Made by a program: the position numbers and the translations under genes
The notes under the pieces: generated by a model
What the model saw: the letters and a program-made list of their open reading frames with translations, nothing else
Told to the model about the DNA's origin: nothing
The model's database searches: none
Shown here: positions 1 through 7,558 of the stretch, in pieces
How the letters are laid out: the number at the start of each line of letters is the position of its first letter
Numbering within the stretch: position 1 is the first letter of the stretch
Virus record (IMG/VR): IMGVR_UViG_3300049423_000005
Coordinates: 1 to 36,851 of that record
Reading direction: 5' to 3' (one strand)
DNA: 36,851 bases
Source: a virus

Positions 1-1111
1 GCACTTTCCCTAAGTCCATCAGCGCCTTGATCTGGTTGTACACCGACAAAGTCAGGAATTTGGTGCTGTCATTGAGCGCCATGCTGGCTGACAAGGGGTC
101 TTTGGCCAGCGCGGCAAACTGCTTGGCGGTCTCAGCGACACTGACCCCGGTTTCCTTTTCTAGTTTGAGCGCCACGCTGGCGAACTGCTGCAAATTGCCG
201 GACGCGATATTGCCGTTGCTGGTCAAAGTCGCCAAGGCAGCGGCGGCAGCACCCACCGTGCTACTCGTCCCTTGGCCAATCGCTTGCGCCATGCCCAGCA
301 GTTGTTGGGTGGTGGTGCCCGAGGCGTTGCCGTTTAGGATCAGGGCGCGGTTGAACGCCAGGGTTTCATCGGAACCCTGTTTGAACGCCAGACCCAAGCC
401 CAGTACCGCTGCCGCCACTACGGTGTAGGGGTTAATCAGGGTGCGGATGTAGCCGCCCAGCGCTTTGGCTGCATTGCCAACCCCGCCAAACATGTCTTTG
501 AGTTGGCCGCCTTGCTGCAAGAACACGGTCAAGGGTTGTTGGCCACCTTGCAAGGACACCACGATATCGGTCAACTGGGCTGGCACCAAGCGCAGCGCAG
601 CGGCCGTGCCTTTGGCGGTCATGCCCAGGTCATTGAGTGCAGAAGGGGCGCTGCGCAGCGCGGCGGCGGCGGCGGTATTGGCCTCTTTTTCAGCCTTGCG
701 GGCGGTGGTCAAATTTTGGCTGGCTTGGGTCGCAGCAATGTCATCGGCAATTTTCTTGGCATCAAGCTGTTGCAGGGTTTGATACTGCGCCTTCAGGGCT
801 GCGGTGCTGTCTACTGTGAAACCTTTGGCCTCAATGCGGGTTTTAAAGGCATCAGCGGTACTCATGCCTGCGGTTTTGGCATCGAGCGCCACGCGCTTGA
901 ACATGTTGCTGATGCTTTTGGTTTGCTGGTCGATATCACCAGCCGCTTTGGTCGCGCCGTCTTTACCTTTTTTAAAGCCATCATCCATTTTTTGGCCGGA
1001 ATCTTGGGCCTCATCGCCCAAATCCTTGATGGTTTTACCCAGTTTGCCGATTACAGAAGTGGCTTGACCGGCTTCAGCGGTGAATATGAGCTTATTCTCT
1101 TTATCTGCCAT
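1..1111 (-). CDS. Phage tail tape measure protein, N-terminal part (runs off window)
   Basis: This is the first 370 codons of a tail length tape measure protein; the rest lies beyond base 1. The N-terminus has Lys/Asp-rich helices and then a segment reading LRLVPAQLTDIVVSLQGGQQ and LQQGGQLKDMFGG, which is the hallmark of the lambda gpH-like family (TMP_2). A hydrophobic helix (YTVVAAAVLGLGLAF) and Ala-rich coiled coil follow. The family sets siphovirus tail length and is ejected during DNA delivery. ATG at 1111 lies 8 bases after the stop of the frameshifted chaperone extension, the standard lambda order G-T-H. The reading frame is open to the window edge. Family assignment is firm; total length cannot be given. 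Confidence 0.93.
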   Translation of the reverse strand, partial: MADKENKLIFTAEAGQATSVIGKLGKTIKDLGDEAQDSGQKMDDGFKKGKDGATKAAGDIDQQTKSISNMFKRVALDAKTAGMSTADAFKTRIEAKGFTVDSTAALKAQYQTLQQLDAKKIADDIAATQASQNLTTARKAEKEANTAAAAALRSAPSALNDLGMTAKGTAAALRLVPAQLTDIVVSLQGGQQPLTVFLQQGGQLKDMFGGVGNAAKALGGYIRTLINPYTVVAAAVLGLGLAFKQGSDETLAFNRALILNGNASGTTTQQLLGMAQAIGQGTSSTVGAAAAALATLTSNGNIASGNLQQFASVALKLEKETGVSVAETAKQFAALAKDPLSASMALNDSTKFLTLSVYNQIKALMDLGKV

Positions 1112-1119
1112 GACTGCCT

Positions 1120-1428
1120 TTACTGTTGCTTGGCGTGAATGGTGTTGAGGACTTCGATTTCCATCACCCGAATGTCATCACATAGCTGCTCGTAGCGCTC
1201 GTTGGGGAGTTGGCGGCGATCCAAGCAGTGAAACAACACGTTGTAGTCCAGCCCGGTCATGCCACCAGGGCCGGTGCGCCACTGGGTGCTGATGCTGATA
1301 AAAAGCTCTACCGCTGCTTGGTTGTCTGGCCAGATGGCCAGCGGCGCTTGGGCAAAGTCTTCAGCGGTGAAGCCAAAAGCTTCAAGCTCATTGGTATGGG
1401 GCTCGGTGGCGTAGAGAGCTTGCGCCAC
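1120..1428 (-). CDS. Tail assembly chaperone C-terminal extension (DUF1799, lambda T-like)
   Basis: The 102 residues contain WRTGPGGMTGLDY and VMEIEVLNTI, typical of DUF1799 phage proteins that follow the tail chaperone. The only upstream start in frame is a GTG at 1428 without a clear ribosome-binding site, but the frame stays open upstream through the end of the chaperone gene. It lies in the -1 frame relative to that gene, and a slippery heptamer sits at the junction. It is therefore best read as the second half of a frameshift fusion (about 210 residues in total) rather than as an independent protein. In lambda the equivalent GT product recruits tail tube subunits to the tape measure protein; that role here is inferred. 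Confidence 0.85.
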   Translation of the reverse strand: MAQALYATEPHTNELEAFGFTAEDFAQAPLAIWPDNQAAVELFISISTQWRTGPGGMTGLDYNVLFHCLDRRQLPNERYEQLCDDIRVMEIEVLNTIHAKQQ

Positions 1429-1433
1429 TGCCT

Positions 1434-1751
1434 TTAGTTTCCCAAACGTGCGGCCGTCAGTTCAGACAGGTATTTTTCGATCACTACGCGCGCGGCACCC
1501 AAATAGTTTTGGGTCAACAACTCCACATTGGCTTGGTCAAAGGGGTCTTCCAACTCCCAGCCGCTGGCCACATCCATGATGACATCAACATCTTTGCGAT
1601 CACCCACACCATCAATAAACGCACGAAATTCATCACGGGTGCGACTTTTAAAGGTGAACTCAACTGGAGCTGATGTCCCGCCGGGAACTGGCACATCGAC
1701 CACTGCTTTAAAAGTGGGATTGGCATTTAGGGAGAATTTTGCTTTGGCCAT
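1434..1751 (-). CDS. Phage tail assembly chaperone (lambda G-like)
   Basis: A 105-residue acidic protein with a short beta N-terminus (FSLNANPTFKAVVDVPVPGG) and a helical C-terminus. It includes WELEDPFDQANVELLTQNY, which fits phage tail assembly chaperones of the TAC_4 type. It sits between the tail tube and tape measure genes, the fixed place for this family. Its last codons hold the GGGAAAC slippery site, so some ribosomes should continue into the DUF1799 frame. Start ATG at 1751. It should chaperone tape measure and tube subunits during tail assembly and not remain in the virion (family knowledge). Confidence 0.88.
   Translation of the reverse strand: MAKAKFSLNANPTFKAVVDVPVPGGTSAPVEFTFKSRTRDEFRAFIDGVGDRKDVDVIMDVASGWELEDPFDQANVELLTQNYLGAARVVIEKYLSELTAARLGN
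1437..1443 (-). promoter_or_regulatory. Programmed -1 ribosomal frameshift site (slippery GGGAAAC)
   Basis: The minus strand reads TTG GGA AAC TAA at the end of the chaperone gene, so the heptamer G GGA AAC has the exact X XXY YYZ phase needed for a -1 slip. After slipping, the ribosome avoids the TAA at 1436-1434 and reads CTA AAG GCA GTG straight into the downstream frame. Lambda uses GGGAAAG at the same gene junction. No downstream pseudoknot was worked out. Confidence 0.88.
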
Positions 1752-1800
1752 GATTTACTCAAGAAGTGATAGACCCACCGAGGCGCACCCCGGCAGGCGT

Positions 1801-1822
1801 AAAAAAATCCACAACCGTGGAT
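1801..1822 (-). terminator. Intrinsic terminator after tail tube gene
   Basis: On the minus strand ATCCAC-GGTT-GTGGAT forms a perfect 6-bp stem with a 4-base loop, followed by seven T. It lies between the tail tube stop (1847) and the chaperone start (1751). Confidence 0.75.
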
Positions 1823-1846
1823 CAAGACAACATTGCAGGCAGCGGC

Positions 1847-2485
1847 TTAAAACCGGGTGTGACGAGCCACCAGCGATAGCGTGGCTTTAACCTTGATCAA
1901 TTCGCTTTTTACGATCATCGGGCTGTCTTGCAACGAGACAAAGCCGTGGTAATAAATGGTGGTGTTTCCCGGCAAGGCCAAACTCATCACCCGCAAAGCT
2001 CTGTTATCCGACGCTGTTTTAAGCGCCTGCATACCGGGCATATCAGGGTCATCGGCAATCACTATAGAGATTGACTGGGCGCTGAAAATAGTGGGAATCT
2101 GCTGTTCAGAGTTCATTTCCAAATAGGAGTAAGTCAGATACTGCTGTTCACCACCGGCCGTGTTGAATTCTATGATTTGACTGATGATTTCGGGACTAGA
2201 AATTTGAATAGCTTCACCATAACCATTGTCTGGTGGGAACAGGATTGAGTCGCTGGTGTCCACGCCTTTAAAAGTAAAGGTCGTCGGCGTGTTCTGGGTA
2301 ACTTGGACCACCCGGTTGTTGAGTTCCGACCAAGCAGATTTGATGAGCACGCGATCACCAATTAAGTAGGTATTGTTGGCAGTCGCCTCCGGCTCAACGC
2401 CATTGGTGATTGAAGATATGTCAACGGCGGGTTCGTAGGCGGCGTATAGTGAAACTATCGCGCCATCAGGTAATTTAGCTGCCAT
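1847..2485 (-). CDS. Phage major tail tube protein
   Basis: A 212-residue protein beginning MAAKLPDGAIVSL with beta-rich sequence and many Thr, Ser and Asn. It occupies the tail tube position between the tail completion protein and the chaperone pair. The start at 2485 is chosen because AAAGGAG lies 6 bases upstream; an in-frame start 10 codons further up would use sequence preceding that ribosome-binding site. It should polymerise into the non-contractile tail tube, as lambda gpV does. The gene is bracketed by intrinsic terminators on both sides, as would suit separate high-level expression. The tail-tube call rests on position and composition more than on a sharp motif. Confidence 0.8.
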   Translation of the reverse strand: MAAKLPDGAIVSLYAAYEPAVDISSITNGVEPEATANNTYLIGDRVLIKSAWSELNNRVVQVTQNTPTTFTFKGVDTSDSILFPPDNGYGEAIQISSPEIISQIIEFNTAGGEQQYLTYSYLEMNSEQQIPTIFSAQSISIVIADDPDMPGMQALKTASDNRALRVMSLALPGNTTIYYHGFVSLQDSPMIVKSELIKVKATLSLVARHTRF

Positions 2486-2528
2486 GAAAGGCTCCTTTGA
2501 AATAAAAAAGCCCACTTGACGCAGGCAT

Positions 2529-2562
2529 AAAAAAAGCCACCCTGTCTTGCGACAAAGTGGCT
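2529..2562 (-). terminator. Intrinsic terminator before tail tube gene
   Basis: The minus strand carries AGCCAC paired with GTGGCT, with an inner TGTC-TTGC-GACA hairpin and a two-base internal bulge, then a run of seven T. It lies between the stop of the DUF3168 gene (2593) and the tail tube ribosome-binding site. Confidence 0.78.
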
Positions 2563-2592
2563 GGCGGGGGTGGCCGGGTGGCCGAAATTAAT

Positions 2593-2949
2593 TTAGCGGT
2601 CGGACCAGATCGTGAAGTCCTGCATGGAGCCGAATAAATCCATGCCGTTATCGAATTCGGAGTTGGGCGCACTGACCGGGCGGACTTGCATCGTGCTGCT
2701 GGTGAGCAAGGCGGTCTCAACTTGCAACATCACTGCCGCACAGGTGGCACGGGTGTCGGCCCAAATATTGAGTTGGAAGCGCCCGTTTTGTTTGGTGGAC
2801 ACGGTGTTTTCCAGATAGTCAACTACTTCGCCGCCGACTTGGTTGTAAACAATGTAGGGACGCACTGTGGTCAGTGGGGCCACATCGGGAAAGACCCGGC
2901 CACCCACCAAAGGACTCAGGGCGTTGTAAATTTTGGCTTCTATGGTCAT
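2593..2949 (-). CDS. DUF3168 tail completion / head-tail joining protein
   Basis: A 118-residue protein starting MTIEAKIYNALSPLVGGRVFPDVAP, with RPYIVYNQVGG and RFQLNIWADTRATC, which matches DUF3168 (gp17-like tail completion proteins of HK97-type phages). These proteins cap the top of the tail or join it to the head. The gene overlaps the preceding HK97 gp10-like gene by 4 bases, so translation is probably coupled. Start ATG at 2949. Confidence 0.88.
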   Translation of the reverse strand: MTIEAKIYNALSPLVGGRVFPDVAPLTTVRPYIVYNQVGGEVVDYLENTVSTKQNGRFQLNIWADTRATCAAVMLQVETALLTSSTMQVRPVSAPNSEFDNGMDLFGSMQDFTIWSDR

Positions 2950-3554
2950 AAATAGGCCCGCATCAAGGCGTTGTTCATCTCTTGGGAGGCGGCATCGAGT
3001 GCGGCATTTTGTTTAGCCTCGTAGGTGCTGCGTAAAAAGGGTTTGGGGGCCACTGGCAACGATCCACCAGGGCGCGGCATCCAGTAAGCGTCTTTGACGG
3101 CGCGACTGTCGCTCGATTTAGGTTTGGGTTTGCCACGCATCTCGGGTCGCGCCAACGTCACCCATTGGCCCTTAAAGGGGCCAGATTTCGCCACAACTGT
3201 CATGTAGCGATGCACATAGCCATGCTCAATCCAGTAGCCCATCGTGGTGAAGGGCAATCCAGCACTGGGGTTGGGTTTACCTTTAATCGTGGCCTTGGCC
3301 TTTTGCTTGCGCCAACTGATGTGGTATGTGGCACTCAGGCCCAAGGCTTCTTCGCGGGTCTCCACCACAAACTTTTGGTAGATGGCGGCTTGCAACTGGC
3401 GTGATTTACCAACGGTCAGGGCGCGCAGTTTCATCTCATCGTAGAAGACCTGGGCACCGGCTTGGGCGGTTGGCCGCACGTTGTTGCGCATCACATCGGA
3501 CATCTCATTGATGCGGCTGGTTAACTTGTCAACATCAAACGCCATCTTAAACAT
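2946..3554 (-). CDS. HK97 gp10-like head-tail connector / minor tail protein
   Basis: About 202 residues with an N-terminal DVDKLTSRINEMSDVMRNNVRPTAQAGAQVFYDEMK helix region and a C-terminal APKPFLRSTYEAKQNAALDA segment. Both are characteristic of HK97 gp10-type proteins, which act at the head-tail interface. The sequence between them is basic and tolerant of insertions (KGKPNPSAGLPFTTMGYWIEHG). Two starts are possible, ATG at 3554 (GAGG upstream, overlapping the preceding stop) or ATG at 3545; 3554 is preferred. It overlaps both neighbours by a few bases, as expected in a tightly coupled late operon. Confidence 0.87.
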   Translation of the reverse strand: MFKMAFDVDKLTSRINEMSDVMRNNVRPTAQAGAQVFYDEMKLRALTVGKSRQLQAAIYQKFVVETREEALGLSATYHISWRKQKAKATIKGKPNPSAGLPFTTMGYWIEHGYVHRYMTVVAKSGPFKGQWVTLARPEMRGKPKPKSSDSRAVKDAYWMPRPGGSLPVAPKPFLRSTYEAKQNAALDAASQEMNNALMRAYL

Positions 3555-3864
3555 TGACCACCTCACACACCAAGTCCACATAGACCTTGCGCGAGTCGGG
3601 CAGCACGACCTGCACATTGAAGATGACGTTCTCAAACAACACCCGCATAGCGGCATTCAGGGGCCGGTAGCGCAGTCGCACCCTGGCTTTGGTGACGCTG
3701 GTATTGGCATCGGCTTTAATCGTTTCCAAGCCCGATAAATAGCGCACATCGGCTGAAATATTACTGGCCACAACGCGCCAAGTGCGCACTGGCTGTCCCA
3801 GCGCATCTTGACCCGAAATTAACTGCTGGATCGTGATGCGGTGGCGCATTTGGCCGATGCTCAC
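3547..3864 (-). CDS. Phage head closure protein (SPP1 gp16 / HK97 gp7-like)
   Basis: A 105-residue protein starting MSIGQMRHRITIQQ, followed by DALGQPVRTWRVVASNISADVRYLSG. This is the standard opening of the phage head-tail adaptor family (PF05521). These form a ring under the portal that seals the filled capsid and docks the tail. The start at 3864 overlaps the connector gene stop by 4 bases. Both the family and the order connector, closure, gp10, DUF3168 match other HK97-like phages. Confidence 0.92.
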   Translation of the reverse strand: MSIGQMRHRITIQQLISGQDALGQPVRTWRVVASNISADVRYLSGLETIKADANTSVTKARVRLRYRPLNAAMRVLFENVIFNVQVVLPDSRKVYVDLVCEVVNV

Positions 3865-4454
3865 AAGCCACCCCCATTGACCAAGTAGCGGTTAAGCAAG
3901 GCATCAACAAAGCCCAGTTTGACCTGGACACCGCGCCCGTTTGTTTCAGCTTCGCGGTTTTCGTACATGGCAGCGACTTGCAGCTTGATCCACTGCTTGA
4001 TGCTGGCCGGCACCAAGCTGGCGTCAACGCAACCCGCGACAAAGCGCAGCTTGACGTCACGCGCTTCGCTGGGCCACAGGGTGGCAAAGGCGGGCGCGAC
4101 GGTGGCAAAGCCAAAGTCGTCGCAGTTGTTCAGCAAATAATTCACCGGCAGCAAGGTTTGAATCACCCCGGCCGCATCGGTGTAACTCAAACTCACAATG
4201 CTTTGCACCGGAACTCTCGTCAACACCAGTGCTTCGCTGTAAATGCTGCGGGTGGGCGGGAAGGACTCCCGGCTCAGTTCCCAGGTTTGTGGCATTAACG
4301 CGCGCCCGGTGGCCTGCTCGGCCAACTCGGTGGCGGCTTCCAGCAGGGTCTGCAGCAAGGCGTCGTCATCGTTCAGGTCCACCCGGCAGTGCGCTTTGAC
4401 GTCTGCCAGGCTGACCGGCCAAGTGCTGGGCGCGCTTAGGCGTTGCAAGGCCAT
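3861..4454 (-). CDS. Phage head-tail connector protein (gp6 / phiE125 gp8 family)
   Basis: A 197-residue protein with LADVKAHCRVDLNDDDALLQTLLEAATELAEQATGRAL at the N-terminus, the diagnostic helical start of gp6-like head-tail connectors. A beta region (WELSRESFPP..., VPVQSIVSLSYTDAAG) and a C-terminal helix SIKQWIKLQVAAMYENRE follow. It forms the first adaptor ring below the portal. The longer form, with the mid beta domain, resembles the phiE125 gp8 subfamily. The ATG at 4454 immediately follows the stop of the small upstream gene. Confidence 0.9.
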   Translation of the reverse strand: MALQRLSAPSTWPVSLADVKAHCRVDLNDDDALLQTLLEAATELAEQATGRALMPQTWELSRESFPPTRSIYSEALVLTRVPVQSIVSLSYTDAAGVIQTLLPVNYLLNNCDDFGFATVAPAFATLWPSEARDVKLRFVAGCVDASLVPASIKQWIKLQVAAMYENREAETNGRGVQVKLGFVDALLNRYLVNGGGL

Positions 4455-4664
4455 TTAAGACTCCAAAGCCAGCTGGGCCGCAGCAATGGCGTTCGGGTGC
4501 AAATCGAGCATGCCATGGTGCGCGCCGGTCTGTGCATCAGCAGCGCTCAGGCGGATGACGCTGCCCACGGCGCCGAAGTGGCAGTCCATCAGGACGAAGG
4601 CGTCGACCCACTCAGCGTCTGCTGGGGGCATCAACACAGGGGAGATTGGTTTCTTTGTCGCCAT
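4455..4664 (-). CDS. Small conserved phage protein of unknown function
   Basis: A 69-residue protein with a central VLMDCHFGAVGSVIRLSAADA, followed by DLHPNAIAAAQ. Small proteins of this kind lie between capsid and connector genes in Burkholderia-type siphophages; function is unknown. The sequence looks like a compact beta domain. GGAG lies 6 bases before ATG 4664, and the stop abuts the connector start, which supports a real gene. The upstream side holds an intrinsic terminator ending the AbiE cassette, so its message must come from read-through or a local promoter. Confidence 0.7.
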   Translation of the reverse strand: MATKKPISPVLMPPADAEWVDAFVLMDCHFGAVGSVIRLSAADAQTGAHHGMLDLHPNAIAAAQLALES

Positions 4665-4682
4665 ACAGGCTCCAGTTCAGGC

Positions 4683-4707
4683 AATAAAAAAGCCCCTTGA
4701 AGGGGCT
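4683..4707 (-). terminator. Intrinsic terminator after the AbiE cassette
   Basis: On the minus strand AGCCCC-TTCAA-GGGGCT forms a strong 6-bp stem with two more possible A-T pairs, followed by TTTTTTATT. It lies 74 bases after the last AbiEii stop and just before the 69-residue gene. Confidence 0.85.
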
Positions 4708-4780
4708 CGTGGTGGAAATACAGGAGATCAGCGACTCAGCGCGAACCCGTCCTCGCAGGACCTGGCTTGGCCAGTGCGGC

Positions 4781-5626
4781 TTAAACGAAGATAAAACTCA
4801 AGGATTGACGCAGAGAGATCACCGCTTCGCTCAAGCTGGGCGCCTGCAAAGCATTGCGCTTGATGAAGGCGTTCCACTGCGCGTTCTTTTGGACGTCGGC
4901 CATGAATTCATCGGACAATCCAAGCGGCAGTCCGACAGGCACCACGGTACGCCGGCGGGCCATGGTGGCGTTGACCGCCTGGTGCAAGATCTGGGGATCG
5001 AGCTCGCAGCGGTTCAACAAGACCCAAAGGTCAAAGTAATCTTCTCAACGGCTGTTGGCCATACCCAGGGAGACGATGGCATCGAGTTTTTCTGCCACCA
5101 CCGTGTAGCGGGGGTAGACCCGCAGACGCGGTGCAGCAAAGCCCTCCAGCATGACCGGGTAGTCGGCCATCTCCGGCGCCGGGGTGACCGCATCGCCATA
5201 ACCGACATCGACTTGCACCGAGCACTTGGCGCTGTCAATCCAGGCCAGCAGCGTGAGCCGTATGCCGGCGTAGTTGGCCTCTTTTCTGATCTCTTGAGCC
5301 TCAATCGTCGCGCCATCAAAGCGAATGCCATCGTCGACGTCCAACTGGCACAGCGCCTCAAATACCCCGGTCAAATGGGGCAACTCAGCCAGGCCAAAGC
5401 CCAACAAATCAATGTCACGCGTGGGTCGCAGGGGCACATCAAACCAGAGATCAAACAACAAAGCGCCCTTGAGCAAAAAGTTATCCCGGTGGATGGAGAC
5501 GCTCAGGCGGTATAACAAGCGTTCCAACGCATAACGCGTCAGCACCCAGGAGAAATCAAGGCCGTCAGCTCGGGCTTTGCTGAGTAAGCGCGCCCGAACC
5601 GAGGCCCCTGTGTTGCGCAGCGTCAT
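4781..5626 (-). pseudogene. abiEii: AbiEii-type nucleotidyltransferase toxin, interrupted by in-frame TGA
   Basis: The frame reads MTLRNTGASVRARLL..., then LKGALLFDLWF and RPTRDIDLLGF (nucleotidyltransferase motif with D71 and D73), NYAGIRL, VDVGYGD and AEKLDAIVSLGMANSR. At codon 194 (5047-5045) a TGA interrupts it. The same frame then continues EDYFDLWVLLNRCELDP for another 87 codons to 4781, which is the expected AbiEii C-terminus. So this is a single nonsense codon, not a frameshift. It falls inside motif IV of the family (NSRxKDYFDL). The ATG at 5626 overlaps the AbiEi stop as ATGA, the usual coupling. The 193-residue product would lack the C-terminal lobe and is probably inactive unless the TGA is suppressed. 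Confidence 0.88.
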
Positions 5627-6222
5627 GTCAAACTTTCCAAATAGGGTCGCATCACGTTGGCCACCCGACAAATCTGCGCGCTTTGCCACAGCTCATCCAT
5701 CGTGACGCGTTTGGCGCTCCAGGCTTCGCGCAGCGCTTCCAAGGCGACATCCAGGCCAATCTTGTTGCGGTACTTAAAGCAGTCTGCCACCGTTTTGGCC
5801 ACGGTCGTCACCGGGATCTGAACGACCCCATCCAGCGACTTCTGCTCCACGCCACTAGTCAGGGCCAATCCCGAGAAGCGCACCACGTGCAGCGCCGGGT
5901 AAGTTATTACAGGCGAGCGCGCCTTCACATCCACTGCCAGCCACACCTCATAGGGCGACTGCGTGGTCAGGCCATGAATTTGCAGGGCGGTAAGCAAGCA
6001 AAAGACGCCCTGCGGGTACTTAAGCGCCACCTCGGCGAGCTGATCATGCTCACTCACCGGGCGTTCACTTGCGCTGTAAATCCCCCGGCTCACGCGGGTC
6101 AAGCGGCCTTGCTGCACCAAGCCCGCCAACGCGGCGCGCGCCACCCCGAGGGCCTGCAGATCGCGGGCGCGAAACAGGCCTTGGTGGTGGCTCAGGGCCA
6201 TGATGGCGTCAGTGGCTTTCAT
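5623..6222 (-). CDS. abiEi: AbiEi-type antitoxin, winged-helix transcriptional regulator
   Basis: A 199-residue protein. The N-terminal winged helix (ALSHHQGLFRARDLQALGVARAALAGLVQQGRLTRVSRGIYS) is the AbiEi_4 domain. The remainder, including FCLLTALQIHGL, ALHVVRFSG and VTTVAKTVADCFKYRNKIGLDVALEAL, is the AbiEi antitoxin domain. In studied AbiE systems this protein represses its own operon and neutralises the AbiEii nucleotidyltransferase (type IV). It appears complete. It lies between the capsid gene and the connector genes, an unusual site for a toxin-antitoxin pair and suggestive of a cargo (moron) insertion. No ribosome-binding site is obvious before ATG 6222. Confidence 0.9.
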   Translation of the reverse strand: MKATDAIMALSHHQGLFRARDLQALGVARAALAGLVQQGRLTRVSRGIYSASERPVSEHDQLAEVALKYPQGVFCLLTALQIHGLTTQSPYEVWLAVDVKARSPVITYPALHVVRFSGLALTSGVEQKSLDGVVQIPVTTVAKTVADCFKYRNKIGLDVALEALREAWSAKRVTMDELWQSAQICRVANVMRPYLESLT

Positions 6223-6264
6223 GCGGGCATTATTACATAACGTCGGTAAATTTCAACAACTACA

Positions 6265-6279
6265 GACATTATGAATGTC
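6265..6279. promoter_or_regulatory. Candidate AbiEi operator and promoter region
   Basis: In the 82-base gap between capsid and abiEi lies a perfect inverted repeat GACATT-ATG-AATGTC. Closer to the gene the minus strand has a weak -35 (TTGTTG), a 16-base spacer and a good -10-like TGTAAT. AbiEi proteins bind inverted repeats in their own promoters, so this is a reasonable operator candidate; unproven. Confidence 0.4.
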
Positions 6280-6304
6280 ACCTTACCCGAGCCGTTGCTC
6301 AGAC

Positions 6305-7519
6305 TCAGGTCGCCGAGTTCACATAGACCTTGACCGCACTGGTATCAACCAGGTTGCCCCCGGTGCGCTGCCAGCCGCAGAAACCCACCTGGCCGTTTAA
6401 TGCAAAGGCCGAGTCATCAAAGCGGCGCAGCGAAGTGCTGTTGGCCACATCACGGATGATGTATTGGCTAAAGTCACCAAAGGCAATCGAGCGCGCATTG
6501 GCCGCCATGACCGCCATGTCGTTGTTGACGGTGTAGGCATAGCCGCAAATCGTGCCGGGAATGCCGTCGGCGATACCCTCGTTGTCACCCGGGTTCCAGA
6601 TCGGGCGCCCGGTGGTGTCTTTGAGCTTGCGTAGCACCGCCAAACTGAGGTCGTTGAGCATGAAGCGCGAGCCCGGAGTACGGTAGGCCACGTTAACGGA
6701 GTGAATCAAATCCACCAAGTCGTCGTAGGTCACGCTCAAGGTTTGCCCCGTCAGGCCGGTTTTACCGATCCCCGCGCGGGTGATGGCGCCGGCCGGTTGC
6801 GACACCCCGGTGCCCACCGTGTAGTGGCTGTTGGTGATGCGCGCCAAGCGGGTAGCTAAACGGTTGGTGACAAAGGCCACTACGTCGATCACGCTGTCCT
6901 GGATCAACTCGACCGGCAGGGCAATCTTCTTACTCGAGTACTTGTAGGGGTTCACAGCCACGGTACCAAAGCTGATGTCCAGGGCAGAGGCGCCAATGTT
7001 CTCCGCCACGATCTCGCCGACTTCCGCGGTACCGTCAGAAGCCGGGAAGTTCAGAGCATTGCCACCGGCGGTGCTGATGATTTGCGCCACTTCGCGCATG
7101 CCACCGTAGGCTTTCATCTGGTCGATTACCAGCGCGGCAATCTCACTGGGCACCGTGTAGCCACCTTCGGCCGGGGTGGTGGTCGACATGGCGTTGCGAA
7201 TAGCCAGCGCCTGCTCGGCATTCACATTGTGGCCATGGCGCAGATACAGTGCAGTCGCCGCTACTGCGTCTAAGCCCTCGCCATCCTCCCGGTTGGCACG
7301 CTGGGGCGCTGCGTTCTCGAAGAACTTGTCGGCTTCCAGCTCGCGCAGGGCTTCGGTAGCGCGGATCTGGCCTTTAACCAATTCGATCTCATTGGCGTAA
7401 TTGTCAAACTGGGTCTGGTCCTGGGCGCTCCAGGTCTGGGCACCCTTCTCGGCCAGTAAATGCTTGGCTTGTTGGGCGAGCAGGGCAATTTTTTCTCGCT
7501 GGGCTTGAAGGTTTGTCAT
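6305..7519 (-). CDS. HK97 gp5-like major capsid protein
   Basis: A 404-residue protein. The first ~100 residues are a charged coiled coil (NLQAQREKIALLAQQAKHLL, then EIELVKGQIRATEALRELEADKF), the delta scaffold removed by the prohead protease. The HK97 fold follows, with STTTPAEGGYTVPSEIAALVIDQMK, AVNPYKYSSKKIALPVELIQDS and YTVNNDMAVMAANARSIAFGDFSQYIIRD. This is PF05065. The ATG at 7519 is chosen; a TTG start 10 codons upstream would lie inside the terminator hairpin. No clear Shine-Dalgarno is present. The gene follows the ClpP-like protease, as usual. Confidence 0.96.
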   Translation of the reverse strand: MTNLQAQREKIALLAQQAKHLLAEKGAQTWSAQDQTQFDNYANEIELVKGQIRATEALRELEADKFFENAAPQRANREDGEGLDAVAATALYLRHGHNVNAEQALAIRNAMSTTTPAEGGYTVPSEIAALVIDQMKAYGGMREVAQIISTAGGNALNFPASDGTAEVGEIVAENIGASALDISFGTVAVNPYKYSSKKIALPVELIQDSVIDVVAFVTNRLATRLARITNSHYTVGTGVSQPAGAITRAGIGKTGLTGQTLSVTYDDLVDLIHSVNVAYRTPGSRFMLNDLSLAVLRKLKDTTGRPIWNPGDNEGIADGIPGTICGYAYTVNNDMAVMAANARSIAFGDFSQYIIRDVANSTSLRRFDDSAFALNGQVGFCGWQRTGGNLVDTSAVKVYVNSAT

Positions 7520-7532
7520 GGGGGTGGGTCCA

Positions 7533-7558
7533 ATAAAAAAGGGACTCAACAGAGTCCC
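7533..7558 (-). terminator. Intrinsic terminator between protease and capsid genes
   Basis: The minus strand forms GGGACTC-TGTT-GAGTCCC, a perfect 7-bp stem with a 4-base loop, followed by TTTTTTATTG. It sits directly before the capsid start. Confidence 0.82.

Noticed and set aside
4781-5020. Separate 79-codon gene downstream of AbiEii
   Set aside because: It is in the same frame as AbiEii and continues its conserved C-terminus past a single TGA, so it is the tail of the interrupted toxin gene.
4697-5515. Plus-strand 272-codon frame opposite AbiEii
   Set aside because: It is the complement of the conserved AbiEii motifs and shows no protein family features.
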